Below are positions 35,386 through 44,061 of a stretch of DNA of 64,000 nucleotides, piece by piece. Every line of letters starts with the position of its first letter. Positions within the stretch are counted from its first letter, which is position 1. A model generated the notes under the pieces. That model saw only the letters and a list, made by a program, of their open reading frames with translations, was not told the DNA's origin and ran no database searches. The stretch comes from Clavaria fumosa (Eukaryota; Basidiomycota; Agaricomycetes; Agaricales; Clavariaceae), in contig OX637801.1 in the NCBI GenBank assembly GCA_951802425.1, positions 2,914,001 through 2,978,000 on the forward strand, in the 5' to 3' direction. The translations under genes were made by a program, and so were the position numbers.

Positions 35386-35512
35386 CTGTCATACCAATCT
35401 TAACCAGTTTTAACACCTAGCCTGGTATATACCACACTTAAACTGGTTATAACCTGGTTTATACTTGGTTATACCAAATTATACTTCTCTATACCACAAA
35501 GTGGTATGACAG
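35386..35512. repeat. Small inverted-repeat element or intron
   Basis: Ends CTGTCATACCA (35386-35396) and its inverse TGGTATGACAG (35502-35512) enclose 105 bp of AT-rich sequence full of tggtata/ataccag motifs. The segment from 35380 also begins with GTATAT and ends with CAG, so an intron or a MITE serving as one are both possible. No target duplication seen. Confidence 0.4.
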
Positions 35513-35515
35513 GGC

Positions 35516-35613
35516 CATGATTTTGCTGATGTCACCACCTACAAAAACAAAGTCCTCCCACTGACGCCCTCCAAGAAGCAGCACAAACCCGATGACAGTG
35601 AGCGCGAACGCAC
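35516..35613 (+). pseudogene. Terminal exon piece of the broken host gene
   Basis: The plus frame encodes HDFADVTTYKNKVLPLTPSK then a charged tail. If the 7.3-kb element at 35614-42960 and one copy of its GCAC duplication are removed, the frame runs on as SERERTKRT and stops at TAG 42974. This clean closure supports the element boundaries. The minus strand is also open here, so the coding strand is not certain. Confidence 0.35.
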
Positions 35614-35945
35614 ATCAGGAAAAGTGCAAAGTGACTTAGGCAGTCTTAGACTTGGATTTAAGAAAAATTAAGACAAGTTGGACTAAGACGAGACTGTCTT
35701 AGTCTAAGACAATCCAATTTTCCAGATTTGTCTTAGATACATCTTAATAATCTTGGCAGGCCTTAATGATTCTTAGCATCTGGCAGACCAAGAGGTATCA
35801 AGTATAATTAAGAGCTGAAAGTTAGCCTTACAGCTACTGAATCTGACTGAAACCTGTCTTAAACACATCAGGAAACATAAAACTTTCTTGACCAGCACTT
35901 GGCCCAACTTCAATGATCTTAATCCTCAAATTAGACTCAACTTAT

Positions 35946-36176
35946 TGTTAGGTAATCAAACTGTCTTGCCTTTTACGGATGATTACGCGAGACGCGACAC
36001 AGCATTACAGCTCAGTCAATCTTACGACTGAGCTGTGAGTACCTATAGTTTTTCATTCGTTTTGCATACGTTGCTGATCACATAAAGTAGAATAAGTCTA
36101 TTCTAGGTGATCAATAGAAACACAGTCAATCTTACGACTGAGCTAATAAGTCTATTCTAGATTTTATAACTCTATA
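35946..36176 (+). repeat. 5' LTR of the copia element
   Basis: 231 bp, TGTTAGG..CTCTATA. Contains a perfect 10-bp stem hairpin (CAGCTCAGTC..GACTGAGCTG) followed by gtgagtacctat, and a duplicated aataagtctattctag motif. Confidence 0.95.
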
Positions 36177-36190
36177 GATTATGAGACCCG
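36177..36190 (+). promoter_or_regulatory. Primer-binding site matching the initiator tRNA anticodon arm
   Basis: Immediately after the 5' LTR, GATTATGAGACCC is complementary to a GGGTCTCATAATC-type sequence. This is the anticodon stem-loop (CAT anticodon) of initiator tRNA-Met. Copia-group elements commonly prime from this internal half-tRNA rather than the 3' end. It overlaps the first in-frame ATG at 36181, so translation probably starts at the second ATG, 36205. Confidence 0.65.
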
Positions 36191-36204
36191 GCGCGCAAAC
36201 CGAT

Positions 36205-39200
36205 ATGTCCGCCTCGAACTCCTCGAACAGTGCTATTGCTGTACCTCGACTCCGCGATGATGGAGCAAACTGGCCAGACTATCAGTCAAAAGCCAGGACA
36301 GCTATGGGCGCAAGGGGATTAATACGACACGTGGATGGCACTGCGAGAAAACCAGTTCCTTACCCAGAGTTAAATGGAATCCCGATGAAAAAACCAGGAG
36401 TTGAGGCTACTGATGATGAGTTGGAAGAAAAAGAAAAGAGACTCGATGAGTACGAGCAAAAGGAATACGGTGCGCAGCATGTAATGCTCACCACCGTTTC
36501 CCCCCGCCTCGCTACTCTCATCAAGTCAAAGTCTGCGAGTCAAATGTGGACCGCAATCCGTAATGACGCTACAAGAAAGAGTCAGCTACACAAAGTAGAT
36601 ACTCGACGCAGGCTACAGTCAATGCTATGCGACAAGAGCGGAGATATCAAGGCGCATCTCAACGCCATGACAAAACTCCGTGAGGAGCTAGAAGGGATAG
36701 GTGCATCAGTCCTGGACGAAGACTTCGGGACAATGATACTTACCTCGCTCCCGCCTAGCTACCGCTCTTTGCTCCACACCATAACTCACGCCGCCAGCCT
36801 CTCTGGTACAGAGATTAACCCAAATGACTTAATGAGGATCATACTCGAGGAAGCCCGCCAGCGCGAGCTATCTGAAACTGCATCCAAGTCAGGTGACGCT
36901 GCTCTAAATGCAACCAAAGGAAGAGGCCGAAAAGGCAAAGGAAATGCGGACTCACCGAAAAATCCTTGTGCAACGTGCAAGCGCACCAACCACAAAACTG
37001 AGGACTGCTTCTCTAAAGGAGGAGCTAAGGAGGGTCAGGCACCCTGGCAAAAGAAGTCCGACAAAGCTAATACTGTAGCTACGTCGACCTCGAAACAAAA
37101 CAACGACGACGATTACCTCGCGTTTACCTGTCTTGAGGACAACCCTAGTGCCTTGACCACTGCTGCTCATGCAAAACACTCACACGAAGTGATCCTGGAC
37201 AGCGGCGCTACTGCGCACTTCTGCCCAGATAGGTCAATGTTCACTACATACGCACCGACATCCCACAAGTCAGTTACCGCAGCTGATGGCCGGATACTGA
37301 GCTCGATCGGACGTGGTGATATCCTGCTTGAAGTTCCAAATGGAACCGGAGTTAGTAAATTCAAGTTAAAGAATGTGGCCCACGCACCAAGCATGGCCTT
37401 CACACTCATATCCATTGGAAAACTTGATGACGCAGGATGCAAGGCCGAGTTTACAGATAATTTCTGTCTCATTAGGGACCCAGCAGGCAAGGTCGTGGCC
37501 CGAATCCCAAAGACAAATGGCCTATATCGCATAACGGCCCCGTCGGTCATCCCTGACACAGCCCACGTAGCCATAAAAGCTCAAAGACTCACCTTCTACG
37601 AAGCGCATCGAGTTTTTGGCCATCTAAACTATGCCGCAGTCAAACATGCGATCTCTACTGAGAAAGTAAGTGGAATCGAGATTGAGGATTCGGACAACGC
37701 GCCTTTCTGCGACGTTTGTGCACAAGCCAAGCCGCATCGTCTCCCATTCCCTGAAAAAGCATCAAACCGAGCCGAGAAATTTGGCGAGCGCATTCATACT
37801 GACGTCTGGGGACCAACAGCTACGCAGTCGATCGGAGGCAACCGATACACAGTCGATTTCGTAGACGACGCGACCAGGTGGACAGAAATAGTCCCTATAC
37901 AAGAGAAATCTCAAGCTTTCACCGCATACAAAAGGCTGGAAGCACAGATAAAGACCCACAATGATACGAAGATAAAATATCTTCGGTCGGACCGCGGAGG
38001 AGAATTCAATGGGGATGAATTCTCTGACCACCTAGCCGCAATGGGCACAAAACGCGAACTCACCACACATGACACTCATGAGCAAGTTGGTGTTGTAGAA
38101 AGATGGAATAGAACGAAAGCTGAGTTAGCCCGCGCAATGCTTATTGACTCGAAACTCCCAAAGCATCTTTGGGCCGCGGCTATGAGTCACGCAGCGTGGA
38201 TAAAGAATCGTTCGCCTACCCGAGCACTCAATGGCAAGACGCCATTCCAAGAACGGTACAGACAGGTCCCCGACCTCTCGAAGGCAGTCCCCTTCGGCAC
38301 ACGTGCCTGGGTGAAGATCGCGGATGCCGGCAAACTTAACACCCATGCACGCTTCGGCTATTTTGTTGGTTTTAACATGACAAGTATAGGCTACAATATA
38401 TATTTCCCTGATAAGAAACAGGTTAGAGTCGAGTGCGAAGTCGCATTCAATCGAGATGACGAACCCGACCCTGTGGTTTGGACAGCTGAGACACTGGCTG
38501 ACGGGGAGAGTCTAAAATCCAGTCAGCGTCCTCGTCCAACTCACGCCGACAACCCGGACGACCCACCTGAAGCCGACGAGCCAACTTATTCCACTCCTAC
38601 CGAACCTGGCCATCCCCAAGACCCCGAGCTCGAAGACCTAAGCCCCCATGACGATCACGAGCGCCCACACCGACCATGTCCAGAACCCGGTTATTATAGG
38701 TCCCTTGCAGGTCAAAAACCTCGAAAAGAGAATGTCAACATCGCAGTTACCACCCCATCCAACGACGATAATGACTTACCCATGTTCGCGCTATACGCAG
38801 GCTCCATCGGCAGCGAGCCTCGCACCCTCGCACAAGCCCTTGCCAGCCCCGATGCACAGCAATGGAAGGATGCCTACCAGATCGAACTCGACCAACTGAC
38901 GAAGCTCCGCACCTGGGACATCGTCGAGCGCCCCTGCGACAAACCAGTCATCCCCTGTGGGTATGTATTCAAGGTGAAACTTGGACCCACCGGCGAGATC
39001 TTAAAGTATAAAGCCCGTGTCGTCGCTGGTGGCCACAGGCAGAAAAAGGGAGTAAATTACGATGAAACCTTCGCAGCCGCGGCGAAAATTGCGTCCATTC
39101 GTGTCCTCCTTGCCCTGGCAGCTCAGCGCGACTGGGAGATAGACCAGATTGATGTGGTGAGCGCTTACCTCAACGCAGACCTTGAGGACGAGGTTTATAT

Positions 39201-40353
39201 GGAAGCGCCCGCTGGTGTGCTGAGGGAAGGGGAATCTGGGAAAGTCTGTCGATTGCGAAAGGGTTTATATGGCCTGAAGCAAGCCGGACGACGGTGGTAC
39301 GACCGCATGGCTCACACATTCAAAACCCTGGGTTTCCATATATCAAAACTTGATCAATCAGTCTTTATCAGGACAAAAGGAAACGACACGGTGCACGTAC
39401 CTGTTTCAACAGATGACATGATCGTCATGGGAAACTCCAGGGCTGCTGTGGACATGGTGAAATCAGAACTCCGGGAATCGTTCGAAATAACAGATCAAGG
39501 GGAGCTTACCTGGCTACTGGGATTCGAGGTGCGGCGGGACAGAGCGGCGAGGACCGTCAGCATGAATCAAAGGGCTTATATCGACGTCCTTGCCCAACGT
39601 TTTGGCCTTGAGAGTGCGCGCGCAGTCCGGATCCCCATGGATCCAGCGACCCTGCTGTCAAAGGACCAATGCCCAGAAAAACCGATAAACGTACCGTACC
39701 AGGAGGCCTGCGGCGGCGTGCTATGGCCAGCGGTCATAACTCGTCCCGACATCCAGCTCGCCGTCGGAATCTTGTCCCAATTCGTCCAGAACCCAGCTCG
39801 CGAGCACTGGGAAGCTTTGAAGCGGGTTATTAGCTACCTGAACACGACGAAGGATCTTTGGCTTACGCTTGGAGGGGCTGGATCCCGACCGGAAATCTTC
39901 TCGGATGCCGATTGGGCATCCCAGGCAGACCGCCACTCGATTTCGGGCTTCGTCGCAAGACTGGGTCGCGGCGCCGTCACTTGGTCGTCGAAGCGGCAAA
40001 CGCTTGTTGCGCAGTCCAGCACGGAGGCGGAATACATAGCGGCGGCGCACGCCGCGCGAGAAATCTGCTGGTTGAGAAGTTTTCTAGATGAGCTCGGAGC
40101 GCGGGAACCAGGTCCAACGAACCTTCTGTTGGACAACCAGTCAACGATTGCTATTGTGAAAAATAACAAATTTCACGCGCGCACTAAACATATTGACATC
40201 AGATATCATTTTATTCGCGAAGCGGTCGAGCAAGGATCGATAGCGGTAAACTACGTACCCACGAGCGAAAACGTTGCAGACGGCTTGACGAAACCGCTCC
40301 CGCGGCCGTCGTTCGAAATCTTCCTTCGAGAACTCGCAGTACAGCCACTTTGA
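36205..40353 (+). CDS. Copia gag-pol polyprotein
   Basis: One frame (open from 36181; 1390 residues from there). Order and approximate residues, counted from 36181: Gag; zinc knuckle CATCKRTNHKTEDC (C-x2-C-x4-H-x4-C) at 263; aspartic protease VILDSGATAHF at 337; integrase HHCC zinc domain from HRVFGHLN at 477 with CDVCAQAK; integrase acidic triad in HTDVWGP, SDRGGEFNG and VVERWNR; reverse transcriptase with YGLKQAGRRWYDRM at about 1027 and the catalytic STDDM at about 1076; RNase H with SDADWASQ at about 1241 and SSTEAEYIA. Integrase before reverse transcriptase is the Ty1/copia order. The usual Y/H-V-D-D box reads S-T-D-D, keeping both aspartates. No stop or frameshift is present. Confidence 0.95.
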   Translation: MSASNSSNSAIAVPRLRDDGANWPDYQSKARTAMGARGLIRHVDGTARKPVPYPELNGIPMKKPGVEATDDELEEKEKRLDEYEQKEYGAQHVMLTTVSPRLATLIKSKSASQMWTAIRNDATRKSQLHKVDTRRRLQSMLCDKSGDIKAHLNAMTKLREELEGIGASVLDEDFGTMILTSLPPSYRSLLHTITHAASLSGTEINPNDLMRIILEEARQRELSETASKSGDAALNATKGRGRKGKGNADSPKNPCATCKRTNHKTEDCFSKGGAKEGQAPWQKKSDKANTVATSTSKQNNDDDYLAFTCLEDNPSALTTAAHAKHSHEVILDSGATAHFCPDRSMFTTYAPTSHKSVTAADGRILSSIGRGDILLEVPNGTGVSKFKLKNVAHAPSMAFTLISIGKLDDAGCKAEFTDNFCLIRDPAGKVVARIPKTNGLYRITAPSVIPDTAHVAIKAQRLTFYEAHRVFGHLNYAAVKHAISTEKVSGIEIEDSDNAPFCDVCAQAKPHRLPFPEKASNRAEKFGERIHTDVWGPTATQSIGGNRYTVDFVDDATRWTEIVPIQEKSQAFTAYKRLEAQIKTHNDTKIKYLRSDRGGEFNGDEFSDHLAAMGTKRELTTHDTHEQVGVVERWNRTKAELARAMLIDSKLPKHLWAAAMSHAAWIKNRSPTRALNGKTPFQERYRQVPDLSKAVPFGTRAWVKIADAGKLNTHARFGYFVGFNMTSIGYNIYFPDKKQVRVECEVAFNRDDEPDPVVWTAETLADGESLKSSQRPRPTHADNPDDPPEADEPTYSTPTEPGHPQDPELEDLSPHDDHERPHRPCPEPGYYRSLAGQKPRKENVNIAVTTPSNDDNDLPMFALYAGSIGSEPRTLAQALASPDAQQWKDAYQIELDQLTKLRTWDIVERPCDKPVIPCGYVFKVKLGPTGEILKYKARVVAGGHRQKKGVNYDETFAAAAKIASIRVLLALAAQRDWEIDQIDVVSAYLNADLEDEVYMEAPAGVLREGESGKVCRLRKGLYGLKQAGRRWYDRMAHTFKTLGFHISKLDQSVFIRTKGNDTVHVPVSTDDMIVMGNSRAAVDMVKSELRESFEITDQGELTWLLGFEVRRDRAARTVSMNQRAYIDVLAQRFGLESARAVRIPMDPATLLSKDQCPEKPINVPYQEACGGVLWPAVITRPDIQLAVGILSQFVQNPAREHWEALKRVISYLNTTKDLWLTLGGAGSRPEIFSDADWASQADRHSISGFVARLGRGAVTWSSKRQTLVAQSSTEAEYIAAAHAAREICWLRSFLDELGAREPGPTNLLLDNQSTIAIVKNNKFHARTKHIDIRYHFIREAVEQGSIAVNYVPTSENVADGLTKPLPRPSFEIFLRELAVQPL

Positions 40354-40360
40354 AGGGGAG
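40351..40360 (+). promoter_or_regulatory. Polypurine tract of the copia element
   Basis: tgaaggggag directly abuts the 3' LTR and overlaps the stop codon of gag-pol. It would prime plus-strand DNA synthesis. Confidence 0.8.
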
Positions 40361-40591
40361 TGTTAGGTAATCAAACTGTCTTGCCTTTTACGGATGATTA
40401 CGCGAGACGCGACACAGCATTACAGCTCAGTCAATCTTACGACTGAGCTGTGAGTACCTATAGTTTTTCATTCGTTTTGCATACGTTGCTGATCACATAA
40501 AGTAGAATAAGTCTATTCTAGGTGATCAATAGAAACACAGTCAATCTTACGACTGAGCTAATAAGTCTATTCTAGATTTTATAACTCTATA
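40361..40591 (+). repeat. 3' LTR of the copia element
   Basis: 231 bp, identical base for base to the 5' LTR by eye. Confidence 0.95.
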
Positions 40592-40669
40592 CTTATTAGT
40601 ATTCAAGTAGTTATTAAGACAAATGTTCTTAATGAAGTACAGTCAAGTACACATAAGAACATATAAGGA

Positions 40670-41130
40670 GCCACCGCTGCTGCTGCTATTGCTCCGCCGC
40701 CGCCACCGCTGTTGCTGCTGCTACCGCTGTTGCCGCCGCTGCTGCTGCTGCTGCCGCCGCTGCTGCTGCTGCTGCTGCCACCGCCGCTGCTGCTGCTGCT
40801 GCTGCCGCCGCCGCTGCTGCTGCTGCTGCTGCTGCCGCCGCCACCGCTGCTGCTGCTGCTGCTGCTGCTGCCGCCGTTGCTGCCGCCATTGCTGCTGTTG
40901 CTCCATTGCCACTGCCACCGCCGTTGCTGCTGCTGCCGCCACTGCTGTTGCTCCGTCGCAGCCGTTGCTGCTGCTGCTGCTGCCGCTGCCACCGTCGATG
41001 TTGCTACTGTCGCCGCCACCATCGACATTGCTGCTGCTGCTGCCGCCGCCATCGATGTTGCTGCCACCGCCATCGATGTTGCTGCCACCGCCGCCGCCGT
41101 CGATGTTGCTGCCGCCCCCATTGCGCCCTC
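40670..41130. repeat. CTG/CCG triplet-repeat block
   Basis: About 460 bp composed almost only of ctg, ccg, cca and ttg triplets, open in several frames on both strands (poly-Leu/Pro/Cys or poly-Ala/Ser/Gly). It lies inside the 7.3-kb TIR element. Open frames here are a by-product of the repeat, not genes. Confidence 0.85.
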
Positions 41131-42980
41131 ACCATCACTCTGTAAAGAATAAAATATGAAAAGAATATGAACAAAGAGGGAGAGGACGCACCTGATGGAC
41201 CCTCCCTGAGGGTGCCGCCGCCGTCGTTGTCACCGGAGGAGAAAGAGGGGGAGAGGGCCACCGCCGCTGCCGCTGCCACCGTCATCGCTGGAGGAGAGAG
41301 GGTGAGGGTGAAGGTGCCGCTGTCGTCGTCGCTGGAGGTGAGGGCGAGGGTGCCTTCGCTGTTATCGTTGTTGCTGGAGGTTAGGGTGAGGGTGCCGTTG
41401 TCGTTGCTGGGGATGAGATAGAGGGAGGAGAGAGAGAGAGGAGGGAGAGGGTGCCGCCGCCGTTGTTGTCATTGCTGGGGATGGGGGAGAAGGAAGGGAA
41501 AAGAGAAAAGGTGCCGCCACCGTCGTCGTCAAAGAGGCATGGGTGATGGTGGGAGGAGAACGAGAAGTTCAACATAGCAGCATGTGACGACTTTCTGAAA
41601 GTCGGAGTTTAAAATAAACACAACGCGGATTTGTTCCTGTGCCCTCAGTAAATGTGTATAAATCATGAAAATATTAATATAAGCCATCCTAATAAGTGTT
41701 TATATCCTATCAAAATTTGAAGGTAATCCATTTATTGGTTGTTGAGAACCCACAGTTGTCATGCTGAGTTTGAAATTGCAGGAACTCCGCACTTCACAGG
41801 CAATGCTGACACAGCCTCACCCTGATTAGGCAGTGCCCTCTAATAGTGAACCCAGAACTGAACTGCAAGTTCAATTCAGGTGGAAGTGAACATCTGAGGA
41901 CTGAACCAAAGTTTGGATTCAGTGACCAGTTCAGACTGAACTTTGACTGCACTGTGGGGATCTTTGGCCATAAGGGTGCTCAAGCACTACACCTAAGACA
42001 ACATTCATTCTAAGACCAACAGCAACAGCAGCATCAGCAGCAAAGCAGTGATGATGACAGAAATACAGCAGTAATGGCAAAGCAGTGACAGTGGTGGCAG
42101 CAGTGACAATAGAGGTAGCAGTGGTGATGGTGGTGGCAATGGCAGTGGCAGCTTGTCTTATACATCTTAGCCATCTTAGCTGTCTTGTTGATATGTAGCT
42201 ACTTGTGTCAAGCTGGCTAAGGTGCTTTAAGCTGGCTAAGTTCAGCTATGTTTGGTTAAGAAAATTTGATGTTTCCTGATGCAGTAGATTAAGTCATTTT
42301 AAGACATTTGATTGAGACTCTGCTGGTCATCTTCTTGGTCTTGGCTTCAATGGCTTGGGTGCACCACTTCATTAAATTACATCTTAATATCTGAATGGTC
42401 TTAGAAAAGATATTACCTTAATAGCTAGATGGTCTTAGAAAAGTTATTTTCTTAGGTTTAGATCTTGTCATCTTGAGAAAGATGGAGCTGTACTTGCCAC
42501 CTTATTTGGTCTTGGATTGGGTGGCACCCTCCTCTTTGTAATTACATCTGGATGGTCTTAGAAAAGATATTTTTCTTAAGTTTAAAGCTTGTCATCTAGC
42601 CATCTTATTTGGTCTTGGATTGGGTGAAACCATTTCTTAAAATTACATCTCAACTTCTGGATGGTCTTATGAAAGATATTATCTTAATGCCTGGACAGTC
42701 TTAGGACAGATGTTTTCTTAGGCATAGCACTTGAGCTCTTATACCATGGCTTTTTGCTCTTAGTACTATTTTCATCTGGTGCTTATAATCTTGGCTACTT
42801 GGTTATACTTATCATGTCTTAGATTCCATTATTTATTAAAAAAATTAAGACATCCCCAAGACAACTTTGTCCTCTGAGACTGTCTTGATAGTCTTAATCA
42901 CACATTTAAGATGGCTAAGTAAAGTTAAGTAATCATAAGTCACTTTGCACTTTTCCTGATGCACCAAGCGCACATAGCGC

Positions 42981-43811
42981 CTCCCTGCGCCTCTCGCGCA
43001 GTTTGCCGGGGGTGGCAGCACCGAGTCGGATGCGCGGGCGGCGATGCGTGCGCAGGCGAAGGTGCGTGTGAGGGCTGCTGCTGCTGCTTCTGGCGTGAAT
43101 GCTGCCGTAGGCGGTACTGTTGCCGTTGGAGACGTGTATCGAGACGCGGCGGGCGGGATCTAGCTCGACCGCGAGAAGGCGCAGGGTATATGCGCCTGCT
43201 TGGTCGTCGGAGTCAGCGGCGGGCTCGCTGCTCTGCCTCTGGCACAGATGACGAGGACGAGGGATGGCGGAGGTTGTGATGGAAATGGGAATGGGGCCGA
43301 GGAGGGGAGGAAAATGAGCGTGTCGACTGAGGGCGAGGGGACGTGTGTGCGCCCAATGCTGTGAGGCCCGCGGACGAGGAAGAGAGAGGGACGTTCTTGC
43401 CGTGTCGTGGTGCCGATGACGATAGAGGAGGGTGGTGTATCGCCTGGGGTGTCGGTGTTCGCGGTGCCGGTGCGTGTGAAGAGGGCCATTTGAGGCGCCC
43501 GTCGGCGTTCCTCGTGGACGGCGCGTTGCCGGCCGGGGGGAGGAAGGGGGAAGAAGGGCCGGAGGCCGGCGCCGCTTGACTTGGGCGCGGCGAAGACGGG
43601 GAAGGCGACGAAGAGTGCTGTGGAGGTGGAGGTCGGGTTTGAGGAGTCGTTCGTGCCCGAGCGTGCCCGAGCGTGCCCGTTCCTGCTGATGGTGCAACCA
43701 CGAAGATGACAGCGAGGACGTCGGACGTGGGTATGGGGCCGACCGCCCCGTTCCTGTTGCTGCTGTTGCTCCGCCCAGACAGGTGTGAGCGCGAGCTGTG
43801 TGGAGGCCATT
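42981..43811 (-). CDS. Possible low-complexity hypothetical gene next to the transposon edge
   Basis: The minus strand is open in two or three frames over 700 bp. One starts MASTQLALTPVWAEQQQQQE at 43811; a Ser/Pro-rich frame covers 43701-43213; a third reads AYTLRLLAVELDPARRVSIH then VSNGNSTAYG near 43170. No intron joins them cleanly. A 20-residue hydrophobic stretch (LGAFALTVIGFVLLLGG) appears if the adjacent TIR element is removed, so a membrane protein crossing the insertion site is an alternative to the plus-strand model. Weak call. Confidence 0.25.
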
Positions 43812-44061
43812 TTGTGTGTTATTGCATATATTTTTTGACTTGGACTTTGCTTGAATGCTGACACTGACACTCTGGTTGCACTTACTTTTGCTCGACACAC
43901 TCTTACTATAATTTGTGATTTTTTTGTCTTTTGGGTTTTTTATTTTTTTATTTTACAGTATAAGTACATGGCGGCAACATTTTGAATGATTGTCGGTGTT
44001 TGTGTACAACGGCCCTGGATGTAAGCGTGCTCGTCCTTGCCTTATCTCCACCTCAATCGAC

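Larger units (their letters stand above)
35946..40591 (+). mobile_element. Complete Ty1/copia LTR retrotransposon
   Basis: 4646 bp, bounded by identical 231-bp LTRs starting TGTTAGG and flanked by a perfect 5-bp duplication CTTAT (35941-35945 and 40592-40596). It has a primer-binding site, a polypurine tract and one uninterrupted gag-pol frame. Identical LTRs mean recent insertion; the element may still be active. Confidence 0.95.
35614..42960. mobile_element. DNA transposon with perfect 25-bp inverted ends, carrying a nested copia element
   Basis: The left end 35614-35638 (atcaggaaaagtgcaaagtg, then actta) is repeated exactly in inverse at 42936-42960. Both ends are flanked by GCAC (35610-35613 and 42961-42964). 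Without the copia insert and one CTTAT the element is about 2.7 kb. It contains no transposase. The subterminal 300-600 bp on both sides are dense in cttag/ctaag and aagac motifs; the middle has a CTG/CCG triplet array and GA-rich sequence. It looks like a non-autonomous TIR element of unknown superfamily. Confidence 0.7.

Noticed and set aside
40603..41159. ORFs on both strands rich in Leu/Cys or Ala/Ser
   Set aside because: Products of a CTG/CCG triplet array; no start context, introns or conserved residues.
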